From Tersicoccus sp. Bi-70 (lineage in GTDB: Bacteria > Actinomycetota > Actinomycetes > Actinomycetales > Micrococcaceae): a DNA stretch of 64,000 nucleotides. The first letter of the stretch is position 1. Each line of letters begins with the position of its first letter. The notes beneath the pieces are model-generated. The model was not told the origin of the DNA, did not search any database, and saw only the letters and a list, made by a program, of their open reading frames with translations. Below are positions 1 through 7,133 of this stretch, one piece after another. A program made the position numbers and the translations under genes. The stretch spans positions 186,001 through 250,000 of the forward strand of contig NZ_MIEU01000011.1 in the NCBI RefSeq assembly GCF_001968825.1, written 5' to 3'.

Positions 1-752
1 TCGAGCATGTGCCGGACGCCGCCGGCGCCGCCGCCGAGGTGGAAGCTGGCCAAGGGTCCGTGCACGGCCCAGCGGGGGCCCAGTGATGCGGTGACGATGC
101 GGTCGAGGTCCGCGGCGGTGGCGTAGCCCTGCTGGACGAGCCAGAACGACTCCCGCAGGATCGCCGACTGCAGCCGGTTGGCGATGAAGCCCTCGATCTC
201 CCGGCGCTCGAGCACGGGCTCCTTGCCCAGGGCCGCGAACAGGGCCATGGCCCTCTCGACCGCCGGCGGGGCGGTGCGCTCACCCGGCACGATCTCCACC
301 AGCGGCAGCACGTGCGGCGGGTTGAACGGGTGGGCGACGAGCAGGCGGGCGGCGGCGTCGTCCGGCAGGTCCCGGGCGATGTCCGTGGGCAGGATGCCCG
401 ACGTCGACGTCGTCAGCAGGGCCTCGGCGGGCGCGGCGGCCGCGATCCGCCCGAAGAGCTCCTGCTTGAACGGCAGGCGCTCGGGGCCGGCCTCGATGAC
501 CAGGTCCACGCCGGCCACGGCCGTCTCGACGTCGTCGGCGGTGCTCACCCGGGACCGGGCCGCGGCCGGGGAGGTGGTCCCGTCGGCCGTGAAGGCCCGG
601 TCGATGGCCTCGGCCAGGTCGGGCCGCGGGTCGCTGATGCGGACGTCGATGCCGTGGTCGGCCAGCAGCCGGGCCCAGGACAGGCCGATCGTGCCGGCGC
701 CGACGATCGCTGCCCGCGAGGGCAGGACGGCGGACGGGGTGGAGTGATTCAT
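1..752 (-). CDS. 3-hydroxyacyl-CoA dehydrogenase, C-terminus cut by window edge
   Basis: NAD-dependent oxidation of a 3-hydroxyacyl-CoA (or related 3-hydroxy compound such as carnitine) to the 3-keto form in the cytoplasm. About 250 codons are visible. An N-terminal Rossmann fold has GAGTIG near residue 18, and the second domain shows the ANRLQ and GPLASFHLGGGAGG segments typical of single-domain HAD/carnitine-dehydrogenase-like enzymes. The ATG at 752 overlaps the stop of the upstream decarboxylase gene (ATGA), so it is the last visible gene of the minus-strand operon that starts at 3718. The exact substrate cannot be read; L-carnitine dehydrogenase-like activity is one option because the operon also has CaiB- and CaiD-like genes. 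Confidence 0.85.
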   Translation of the reverse strand, partial: MNHSTPSAVLPSRAAIVGAGTIGLSWARLLADHGIDVRISDPRPDLAEAIDRAFTADGTTSPAAARSRVSTADDVETAVAGVDLVIEAGPERLPFKQELFGRIAAAAPAEALLTTSTSGILPTDIARDLPDDAAARLLVAHPFNPPHVLPLVEIVPGERTAPPAVERAMALFAALGKEPVLERREIEGFIANRLQSAILRESFWLVQQGYATAADLDRIVTASLGPRWAVHGPLASFHLGGGAGGVRHML

Positions 753-1492
753 CGGGTTGCCTCCAGGTAGGAGAAGACCGGCTGGACCGGTGCGAGGGTC
801 AGGTCGGCGAGGATGTGGCTGGTCGCGACGATATCCCGGACGGGCAGGTCGGCCAGCGGGGCGAGGACGTGAGGGTGGAGTGCGAGCCGCGCGTCGCCGG
901 TCCACGCCTCGGTGACGGTGAGGTCGGTGATCCGGGTGCGGACCAGGTCGACGGCCGTCGGCCCGGTGTAGCCCGGGATCATCTTGACCATGAACGTCGG
1001 GACACCGATCTGCGCGGCGGCCTCGGCGGGGTCCAGCGGCCGGTCCTGGTAGCGCATGGTGGCGGTGGCCACCCGTTCGCTGCCGATGTCGAGCGTCCCG
1101 ACCAGGGCCTCGGCCTCGATGCGCAGGCGCGGGCTGCCGGGAGCCTTCGGGTAGGCGGACAGCTCGCGGCCGCTGGTGGTGGCGCCGAAGTGGTCCAGGT
1201 ACATCGCGTGCAGGTACTCGCCCTCCTCGCCGTCGAAGGTGACGAGGATGGCCTGGCCGGATTCGGTGTAGGGGCCGAAGCCGGTGACCTGGTTCATCCG
1301 CATCACCTCGAAGCGGACGAGCGCGTCCGGGTGCGGGGTGAGGGGCTCCGGGACGGCGGCGCGCAGGGCCTCCGGATCGGTGCGGTAGGTGATGGTCAGG
1401 TATTCACGGTTCGTGAACCGGTGCGGCCGGCGCGAGTACGCGGGGGCGGTCAGCGGGGTCGAGCCGGCGGCGATGACGTCGTCGAGGGTCAT
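749..1492 (-). CDS. acetoacetate decarboxylase family protein (ADC-like)
   Basis: 247-aa ADC-superfamily enzyme. Known members decarboxylate acetoacetate to acetone through a Schiff base on a lysine next to a second lysine that lowers its pKa. Here the motif around residues 112-118 reads SAYPKAPG: the first lysine (K116) is kept but the neighbour is alanine. Either a 3-keto acid is still decarboxylated or the enzyme does different Schiff-base chemistry such as aldol/dehydration. The start is the ATG at 1492 (MTLDDVI); the frame is open further upstream but runs antiparallel inside the crotonase gene, so those codons are a shadow. Operon position between crotonase and dehydrogenase suggests it acts on a 3-oxo acid made in the pathway. 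Confidence 0.83.
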   Translation of the reverse strand: MTLDDVIAAGSTPLTAPAYSRRPHRFTNREYLTITYRTDPEALRAAVPEPLTPHPDALVRFEVMRMNQVTGFGPYTESGQAILVTFDGEEGEYLHAMYLDHFGATTSGRELSAYPKAPGSPRLRIEAEALVGTLDIGSERVATATMRYQDRPLDPAEAAAQIGVPTFMVKMIPGYTGPTAVDLVRTRITDLTVTEAWTGDARLALHPHVLAPLADLPVRDIVATSHILADLTLAPVQPVFSYLEATR

Positions 1493-1557
1493 GCTCAGCT
1501 TCTCTCGGTGGTGGTGCTGGTGTTCTGGTGGGACGGGGCCGGTCAGCGAGGGATTCC

Positions 1558-2358
1558 TCAGCGACCGGTCCACTGCGGGGGTCGCTTCTCGGCGAAGGCG
1601 CGGGCGCCCTCGGCGGCGTCGGCGGAGTCCTTGAGCGACGCGATGATGGGCCGCTGGACGGCGAACGCCTCGGCGTCGGAGAGGCCCTCGGTCTCCCGCA
1701 GGATGCGGGTGACGGCGGCGAGGGCGAGCGGTGCGCTGGTGGCGATGCGCTCGGCGAGGTCGAGGGCGGCCTCGAGCGACTGGCCGGGTTCGGTGGCCTC
1801 GACGGCCAGCCCGAGCTCGGCGGCCCGGGCGCCGTCGATCGGTTCGCCCGTGAGCATCATCTGCAGGGCGAGGGCGCGCGGGATGCGGCGCGGCAGGCGG
1901 AAGACGCCGCCGGCCCCGGCGACGAGGCCGCGGGTCACCTCCGGCAGCCCGAGCCGGGCGTCCCGGGCGGTGACGACGAGGTCGCACGCGAGGGCGAGCT
2001 CGAGTCCGCCGCCGAGGGCGTATCCCTCGATCGCGGCGATCAGCGGGGTGGCGACCTCCGCCTCGACCAGGCCGCCGAAGCCGCGGCCGGGCACGGTGGG
2101 GGTCTGCCCGGCGGCGAAGGCCTTGAGGTCCATGCCGGCGCTGAAGACGCCGGCGCTGCCGGTCAGGACGCCGACGCGCAGGTCCGGCCGGGCGTCGAGT
2201 TCGGTGGTCGCCTCCGCGAGGGCGGTGGCCAGGCCGAGGTCGATGGCGTTGCGGGCGTGCGGGCGGTTGATCGTCATCACCATCACCGCGCCGTGTTCGG
2301 TGACGAGCAGCGGGCGGTCGTCGGTGGTGTCGGTGGGGTTCACGTCGGTGCTGTTCAT
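1558..2358 (-). CDS. enoyl-CoA hydratase/isomerase family (crotonase), CaiD-like
   Basis: 266-aa crotonase-fold enzyme that handles an acyl-CoA in the cytoplasm. Oxyanion-hole segments are visible as SAGMDLKAF near residue 73 and GYALGGGLELALACD near 113. The first catalytic glutamate is present in GLPEV, but the position of the second one (LAMEMVLTG in classical hydratases) reads ALALQMMLTG, so it is Gln. The stretch GGVFRLPRRIP resembles carnitinyl-CoA dehydratase CaiD. Twenty-eight bases separate it from the CoA transferase upstream and 65 from the decarboxylase downstream, so the four genes are likely one transcript. Loss of the second Glu means hydration should not be assumed. Confidence 0.88.
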   Translation of the reverse strand: MNSTDVNPTDTTDDRPLLVTEHGAVMVMTINRPHARNAIDLGLATALAEATTELDARPDLRVGVLTGSAGVFSAGMDLKAFAAGQTPTVPGRGFGGLVEAEVATPLIAAIEGYALGGGLELALACDLVVTARDARLGLPEVTRGLVAGAGGVFRLPRRIPRALALQMMLTGEPIDGARAAELGLAVEATEPGQSLEAALDLAERIATSAPLALAAVTRILRETEGLSDAEAFAVQRPIIASLKDSADAAEGARAFAEKRPPQWTGR

Positions 2359-2386
2359 GGGGCGATTCTCCGGGTGTCGAGGGTCG

Positions 2387-3718
2387 TCAGTGGGACGTGC
2401 CGGTCGCGGCCAGCCCGGTCGCGGCGTCGTCGGTGGCGGTGTATTCGGTGTCTTCGTCGCCGTGTTCGCGGGCGGTGGCCGTCGCGGTGATCGGCGTGCG
2501 GCCGGCGGTGCTGTCCTCGGCCTCGCGGGTCAGCGCCGCGATCCTCGCGTCGTCGTAGCCGAGGGTGCGCAGGACGTCGACGGTGTCGGCGCCCAGAGCG
2601 GCCGGGGTCCGGCGGATGGTCACCGGGGTGTCGGAGAAGATCATGCCCGGCAGTGGGGACCGGAAGGCGCCGAGCGTCTCGTCCTCGACGACGGGCACGA
2701 GGCCGCCGCTGGTGACGTAGTCGTCGTCCATCACGGTGTCCAGGTCCGCGACGGCGGCGAAGGGGATGCTGCGGGCGACGCACAGCTCCTCCCACTGGGC
2801 GGTCGTCCGCTGGGACGCGCGCTCGCGGATGAGGGCGTACAGGTCGACGTAGTGCCGGGCGAGGGCGGCGTTGGTGGAGAACCGCTCGTCGTCGGCGAGG
2901 TCGTCCTCCCCGAGCGCGGCGAAGAAGTCGTGGATGTTCTTCGGGGTGTAGGGCAGGATGCAGGCCCAGCCGTCGGCGGTCTCGTAGGCACTGTGGCCGG
3001 CGGAGAGGGACCGGGGGAAGCCGGCCGGGCCGAGTGCCGGCTGGAAGGTCTGCCCGGCGAGGTGTTCGACCAGGTTGAAGGAGAGCAGGACGTCCGTCAT
3101 GGGGACCTCGATGTGCTGGCCGCGGCCGGTGGCGCGCTGGTGGAGCAGGGCGGCGAGGACCGAGTAGACGATGGTCAGGGCGCACACCTTGTCGGCCAGG
3201 ATCGTCGGGGCGTAGGTGGGGCTGCCGGTCGCACGGCGCATCAGGTCGGTCATGCCGCCGGCGGACTGGACGATCTCGTCGTACGCCGCGTGGTCGGCGC
3301 GGGCGGAGTCGGAGCGGAAGCCCTGCGCGCTGCAGTGGATGAGCTTCGGGTTGACCTCGGCGAGGCTCTCGTGGTCGAAGCCGAGGCGGCGAAGGGCGGC
3401 GGGTCGCATGTTGGTCACGAGCACGTCGGCGGTCGCGATCAGATCGAGGATCGCCTGCCGGCCGTCCGGGTCCTTCGCGTTCAGCCGCACGTTGCGCTTG
3501 TTCCGGTTGACGTTGAGGCTGAGCGGCCCCATGCCCTCCCCGGGCTGGGGCTGGGTGCGGCGGCTGACGTCGCCGGCGGGCGGTTCGACCTTGATCACGT
3601 CGGCGCCGAGGTCGCCGAGGAGCTGGGTGGCGTAGGGGCCCATCACGACGGTGGAGAGGTCGATGACCCGGACGCCGTCGAGGGCGCCGGGGGTGAGGGG
3701 GGTCTGGTCGGGCGTCAT
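2387..3718 (-). CDS. CaiB/BaiF family III CoA transferase
   Basis: 443-aa family III CoA transferase, which moves CoA between carboxylic acids and would activate the substrate of this operon. The N-terminus shows GVRVIDLSTVVMGPYATQLLGDLGADVIKVEPP, split over residues 15-47, and the family nucleophilic aspartate is D147 in AAYDEIVQ. The start is the ATG at 3718, which has AAAGG 8 nt upstream; an earlier in-frame ATG at 3751 lacks this. The last 40 residues are low-complexity and Thr/Ala-rich, beyond the usual family end. First gene of the operon, divergent from the IclR regulator at 3839. Confidence 0.9.
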   Translation of the reverse strand: MTPDQTPLTPGALDGVRVIDLSTVVMGPYATQLLGDLGADVIKVEPPAGDVSRRTQPQPGEGMGPLSLNVNRNKRNVRLNAKDPDGRQAILDLIATADVLVTNMRPAALRRLGFDHESLAEVNPKLIHCSAQGFRSDSARADHAAYDEIVQSAGGMTDLMRRATGSPTYAPTILADKVCALTIVYSVLAALLHQRATGRGQHIEVPMTDVLLSFNLVEHLAGQTFQPALGPAGFPRSLSAGHSAYETADGWACILPYTPKNIHDFFAALGEDDLADDERFSTNAALARHYVDLYALIRERASQRTTAQWEELCVARSIPFAAVADLDTVMDDDYVTSGGLVPVVEDETLGAFRSPLPGMIFSDTPVTIRRTPAALGADTVDVLRTLGYDDARIAALTREAEDSTAGRTPITATATAREHGDEDTEYTATDDAATGLAATGTSH

Positions 3719-3760
3719 GCCGCACCTTTCGTGATGCTTAGGTTGTCTCACTGAATCCAG

Positions 3761-3780
3761 GAATCACGCTAGGCGTAATC
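3761..3780. promoter_or_regulatory. imperfect inverted repeat, possible IclR operator
   Basis: The arms GAATCACGC and GGCGTAATC around a central TA form an imperfect dyad in the region between the CoA-transferase operon and the divergent iclR-type gene. It lies 43 bp from the operon start codon. Assignment as an operator is inference from position. Confidence 0.35.
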
Positions 3781-3801
3781 TTTCGCAAATGGCGATAAAG
3801 C

Positions 3802-3815
3802 TACCCATATGGGTA
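3802..3815. promoter_or_regulatory. perfect 14-bp palindrome, likely IclR-family operator
   Basis: TACCCATATGGGTA is a perfect palindrome in the divergent control region. It covers the place where the -35 of the iclR promoter should sit (its -10 is 3827-3832), which would allow autorepression, and is 84 bp from the CoA-transferase start codon. IclR proteins commonly bind dyads of this size; the assignment is inferred. Confidence 0.5.
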
Positions 3816-3826
3816 ACCCGCGGAGC

Positions 3827-3832
3827 TAGGCT
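3827..3832 (+). promoter_or_regulatory. -10 box TAGGCT, leaderless promoter of iclR-type gene
   Basis: TAGGCT ends 6 nt before the ATG at 3839, so the transcript should begin at or next to the start codon. No Shine-Dalgarno sequence precedes that ATG. Confidence 0.6.
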
Positions 3833-3838
3833 CAATGG

Positions 3839-4618
3839 ATGGCTGAGGACGACGGCGACGCTGGCACCGGCGGAAGCACGGACGCGGGCGACTCGACGCG
3901 GCGGACGCATCACCGCACCGTGGACCGCGTCGTGCGGATCCTCGAACTCGTCGTCGCGGTGCCGGACGGGGCGACGCTGACCGAGCTGGCGCGGGAGCTG
4001 ACAGCACCGGTGTCCTCGGTGCAGAAGCTGGTGAACGGTCTGGTGGCGACCGGGTACGTGACGGAGTCGAACCACCGCTTCACGCTGGGACCGGCGGTCT
4101 TCTACCTGACGCACCGCGCCGCCGCGCGGCCACCGGTGCTCAGCGTGCGGCACGCCGACCTGGAACGGCTGCGGGCGGAGACCGGGGCCTCGGCCATCCT
4201 GGCGGTGCGGGTGGGCGCGGAGTCCGTGTACATGGACTGGGCGAGCACGGACGAGGCCTTCAGCTTCCAGATCAGCATGCAGAGCCGGGCGCACCTGACC
4301 GAAACGGCGGTGGGTCGGGTGCTGCTCGCCCACCTCGAGCCGGGCGAGCGGCGTCGGATCGTCGCGGCGCACCTGCCGCCCGAGGAGGCGGTCCGGATGC
4401 TGGATCGGCTGGCCGGTATCCGCGAGAGCGGGTACGAACTCGGGTTCTCCGGCGCGCGGCTGCCCGAGGCCCGGGCCATCGCGGTGCCCGTGCTCGAGGG
4501 CGGCCACGCCGTGGCGGCGGTGTCGTTGACCAATCACCGCTCCTCGGTGAGCGACCGCGCCCTGACGGCGCACCGACGGCTGCTGCGGGCCGAGGCGGAA
4601 CGCTGGGCGCAGCGCTGA
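3839..4618 (+). CDS. IclR family transcriptional regulator
   Basis: 259-aa regulator with an N-terminal winged helix (about residues 28-90: VDRVVRILELV, LTELARELTAPVSSVQKLVNGL) and a C-terminal GAF-like effector domain (IclR C-terminal domain, ending in AIAVPVLEGGHAVAAVSL). It is transcribed away from the CoA-transferase/crotonase operon and most likely represses or activates it in response to a pathway acid. A second ATG lies 4 nt upstream in another frame; the 3839 start fits the -10 box spacing. The first 25 residues are acidic and low-complexity. Confidence 0.9.
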   Translation: MAEDDGDAGTGGSTDAGDSTRRTHHRTVDRVVRILELVVAVPDGATLTELARELTAPVSSVQKLVNGLVATGYVTESNHRFTLGPAVFYLTHRAAARPPVLSVRHADLERLRAETGASAILAVRVGAESVYMDWASTDEAFSFQISMQSRAHLTETAVGRVLLAHLEPGERRRIVAAHLPPEEAVRMLDRLAGIRESGYELGFSGARLPEARAIAVPVLEGGHAVAAVSLTNHRSSVSDRALTAHRRLLRAEAERWAQR

Positions 4619-4756
4619 CGCGGTCCCCGGATGCCGCCCGAGCCGCATCAGGTCCCGAGTACGTTCGTCCCTGTTCGGGGCCTCGCGCCAGATCCCCGCA
4701 ATCGGTATGGAAGTTCGGGACCGGGTGCGAGGTCGGTGCCCGCGTGCGGGCCGGTC

Positions 4757-5137
4757 TCAGGGACTGGTGGTCGGGATGAACCCGGAGCAGATCACGCGCA
4801 GCAGCGTCATCCGGTCGCCGTCGAGGTCGTAGTACGCCGTCTGCTCCACGACATGGTCACCTCGGGGATTGCGGACGGTCATCCGGTAGCTGATCCGGTG
4901 CCGGTCGACGACGTCGTCCTCGCTCGTCCCGAGGACGGCGGTGATCTCGTCAGCGTCCTCGAACCAGTGGCCGAGCAGGACGTCCACCACCTCCTGGGCG
5001 TGGTCCGCCTCCCAGAAGCGGTGCGGCGTCATGGCCCGGAAGTCGACGTCGGGGGAGAGCACCGCGGCCAAGGCGGTGCGGTCCTTCGCTGCCAGAGCGC
5101 GCACGTAGCGGACTCCGGCGTTTGGGGTCGTCGTGAT
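4757..5137 (-). CDS. SnoaL-like (NTF2-fold) protein with non-canonical ATC start
   Basis: About 126 aa with the pattern of the SnoaL/NTF2-like fold: VRYVRALAAKDRTALAAVLSP, VDFRAMTP, VVDVLLGHWF and IRYRM-like beta strands to the end. Such proteins include small ketosteroid-isomerase-like enzymes and proteins of unknown role. No ATG, GTG or TTG lies at a sensible place in frame. The codon just behind a GAGAGG Shine-Dalgarno is ATC (5135-5137), followed by Thr-Thr-Thr-Pro, exactly where ATG would be expected. The frame remains open to an ATG at 5236, but that extension runs into the DnaA-box region and does not look coding. Either a rare AUC start, a mutated start codon or a sequence error. Confidence 0.6.
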   Translation of the reverse strand: MTTTPNAGVRYVRALAAKDRTALAAVLSPDVDFRAMTPHRFWEADHAQEVVDVLLGHWFEDADEITAVLGTSEDDVVDRHRISYRMTVRNPRGDHVVEQTAYYDLDGDRMTLLRVICSGFIPTTSP

Positions 5138-5663
5138 GCACCTCTCGGGCCGGTGGATCGCGTGCTGTTCAGACCGTGATACGGGGCGGAGTGCCTCGTT
5201 GTCAACAAGCCTGCTGTGGATCGGACACGCCAGCAAGGTATTCGTCGTCCACAGGATGTGCGCCGTCTTTTCCCTTGTCAGAGCGGGTATGCGAAGTTAT
5301 CCACTGGTGAATCCACATCGTCGTCCCCATGGCGTGCACAGTTGTCCACGGCGTTTTCCACAGTGTGCGGCGTGTCGCCCACAGGGCAGCCGCCGGGCGG
5401 TGGACGGTGAGGTTGGTGCTCCCGCCGGTGGGGGCTAGCGTGGCCCTGTCCTCCCCTCGGCAGTCGTCGTCCACACCTTCGTGATGGGCTCGATCGGACC
5501 CTCGTGATCGCCTTCCGGATCGCCGTGATCGATCGGGTGCGGGATGGGGTTGCGGGTTCTGTCGGTGGACGGCGGTAGACCGGGAGTACCACGGACGGAG
5601 TCCTCGCGGACGCCCGTCGTGAGGACAGACAGCAGGACGTACATCAGGAGCAGAGGGGTCGGC
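5138..5663. other. non-coding region between SnoaL-like gene and dnaB
   Basis: No convincing gene in this 526-bp stretch, although several frames are open by chance. Its first half is rich in DnaA-box-like 9-mers (see 5215-5475). The second half has a TAGCGT hexamer at 5435-5440 that could be a -10 for dnaB, and repeated TCGTGATC/GTGATCG words at about 5490-5535. Confidence 0.6.
5215..5475. promoter_or_regulatory. cluster of DnaA-box-like 9-mers
   Basis: Compared with TT(A/G)TCCACA, the following are visible on the plus strand: TCGTCCACA 5245-5253, TTATCCACT 5297-5305, GAATCCACA 5309-5317, TTGTCCACG 5342-5350, TTTTCCACA 5354-5362, TCGCCCACA 5375-5383 and TCGTCCACA 5467-5475. On the minus strand there is CGATCCACA at 5215-5223. 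Five differ from the consensus at one position. They stand 190-450 bp before dnaB. This could be a DnaA-controlled promoter, a DnaA-titrating site or part of an origin; dnaA, dnaN and rpmH are not in the window. Confidence 0.6.
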
Positions 5664-7034
5664 GTGTCGATCGGGGAACTGGATCGGGAACAGCGGTCGA
5701 GGCAGGACGAGTTCTCGCGCACCCCGCCGCAGGACCTGGTGGCCGAGGAGAGCGTCCTCGGCGGCATGATGCTCTCGAAGGACGCCATCGCCGACGTCGT
5801 CGAGGTGCTCAAGGGCAGCGACTTCTACCGGCCCGCGCACGAGAACATCTATGACTCGATCGTCACGCTCTACGGCAAGGGCGAGCCGGCCGACGCCGTC
5901 ACCGTCGCCGACGAGCTGAACAAGCGCGGCGAGCTGTCCCGCATCGGCGGCCCCGCCTACCTGCACACCCTCATCTCCTCGGTGCCGACCGCCGCGAACG
6001 CCGGTTTCTACGCCGAGATCGTCCGTGAGCGTGCGGTGCTGCGGCGGCTCGTGGACGCGGGCACCAAGATCGTGCAGCTCGGCTACTCCAGCGACGGCGA
6101 GGTCGACGACCTGGTCAACGCCGCGCAGGCGGAGATCTTCTCGGTGGCGGACACCCGCTCCAACGAGGACTACGCGCCGCTCTCGGCGATCATGGAGCAC
6201 ACGATCGACGAGATCGAGTCCGCGTCGGGCCGCAGCGAGGGCATGCTCGGTGTGCCCACCGGCTTCTACGAGTTCGACGAGCTGACCCACGGGTTCCAGG
6301 CCGGCCAGATGATCGTCATCGCCGCACGTCCGGCGGTCGGCAAGTCGACGTTCGCCCTGGACATCGCCCGGTCCGCGGCGATCAAGCACGAGCTGCCCAC
6401 CGTCGTCTTCTCTCTTGAGATGAGCCGCAACGAGATCGCCATGCGCATCCTCTCAGCAGAGGCGACCATCAACCTGCAGGACCTGCGCAAGGGATCGCTG
6501 CGGCAGGAGCACTGGACCAAGATCGCGGCCGTGTCGCAGAAGCTCAACGACGCGCCGCTGTTCATCGACGACTCCCCGAACATGTCGCTGATGGAGATCC
6601 GCGCCAAGTGCCGGCGCCTCAAGCAGAACCACGGCCTCAAGCTCGTGGTGCTGGACTACCTGCAGCTGATGTCCTCGGGCAAGCGCGTCGAGTCGCGTCA
6701 GCAGGAGGTCTCCGAGTTCTCCCGTGCGCTGAAGCTGCTGGCCAAGGAGCTGGAGATCCCGGTGATCGCCCTCTCCCAGCTGAACCGTGGCTCGGAGCAG
6801 CGCACCGACAAGCGGCCGATGGTCTCGGACCTGCGTGAGTCCGGCTCGATCGAGCAGGACGCGGACATGGTGATCCTGCTGCACCGCGAGGACCTCTACA
6901 ACAAGGAGTCGGAGAAGGCAGGCAGCGCGGACATCATGGTCGCCAAGCACCGTAACGGCCCGACGAAGAACATCGAGGTCGCCTTCCAGGGCCACTACTC
7001 GCGGTTCAACAACATGGCCCCGGATGGGATGTAG
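5664..7034 (+). CDS. dnaB: replicative DNA helicase DnaB
   Basis: 456-aa hexameric 5'-3' helicase that unwinds DNA at the replication fork. The N-terminal DnaB domain (about 20-125, PPQDLVAEESVLGGMML) is followed by a RecA-type ATPase with Walker A ARPAVGKST near 221 and Walker B LVVLDYLQLM near 328, then the conserved SQLNRG and DLRESGSIEQDAD motifs. GTG at 5664 is the start because GGAG/GAGGGG lies just upstream and homologues begin near this point; the open frame back to 5544 is not needed. No intein, which many actinobacterial dnaB genes carry. It stands alone rather than behind rplI. Confidence 0.97.
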   Translation: MSIGELDREQRSRQDEFSRTPPQDLVAEESVLGGMMLSKDAIADVVEVLKGSDFYRPAHENIYDSIVTLYGKGEPADAVTVADELNKRGELSRIGGPAYLHTLISSVPTAANAGFYAEIVRERAVLRRLVDAGTKIVQLGYSSDGEVDDLVNAAQAEIFSVADTRSNEDYAPLSAIMEHTIDEIESASGRSEGMLGVPTGFYEFDELTHGFQAGQMIVIAARPAVGKSTFALDIARSAAIKHELPTVVFSLEMSRNEIAMRILSAEATINLQDLRKGSLRQEHWTKIAAVSQKLNDAPLFIDDSPNMSLMEIRAKCRRLKQNHGLKLVVLDYLQLMSSGKRVESRQQEVSEFSRALKLLAKELEIPVIALSQLNRGSEQRTDKRPMVSDLRESGSIEQDADMVILLHREDLYNKESEKAGSADIMVAKHRNGPTKNIEVAFQGHYSRFNNMAPDGM

Positions 7035-7089
7035 GGACCGCGAAGCCCGGATGCAGGGTCCGTGCGCGCAACGCGCTGAGTTTCTCGTG

Positions 7090-7129
7090 AGTTTCTGTCT
7101 TCATCGAGCGTCATGTCGTGATAGAAACT
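7090..7129. promoter_or_regulatory. inverted repeat before AlbA_2 gene
   Basis: AGTTTCT (7090-7096) and AGAAACT (7123-7129) are exact inverted arms separated by 26 bp and end 4 nt before the start codon of the AlbA_2/ATPase gene. The local base composition is clearly more AT-rich than the surroundings. Autoregulatory role is possible because the product has DNA-binding-type domains; unproven. Confidence 0.35.
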
Positions 7130-7133
7130 TCCC

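Noticed and set aside
815-3754. 979-codon open frame on the plus strand
   Set aside because: It runs antisense through four clear minus-strand enzymes; the product is Gly/Arg/Val-rich without any domain. An artefact of high GC, like most long frames here.
4738-4751. GCCCGC-GT-GCGGGC hairpin between IclR and SnoaL-like genes as terminator
   Set aside because: The loop would be only 2-4 nt and the stem 5-6 bp, common by chance in this GC-rich DNA; not annotated.
5138-5663. Calling the region upstream of dnaB the chromosomal origin
   Set aside because: DnaA-box-like words are there, but dnaA, dnaN, gyrB and rpmH are not in the window and no AT-rich unwinding element is seen; reported only as a DnaA-box cluster.
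5202-6389. 395-codon minus-strand frame across the dnaB promoter
   Set aside because: Overlaps dnaB in antisense and the DnaA-box region; no domain and atypical codon pattern.
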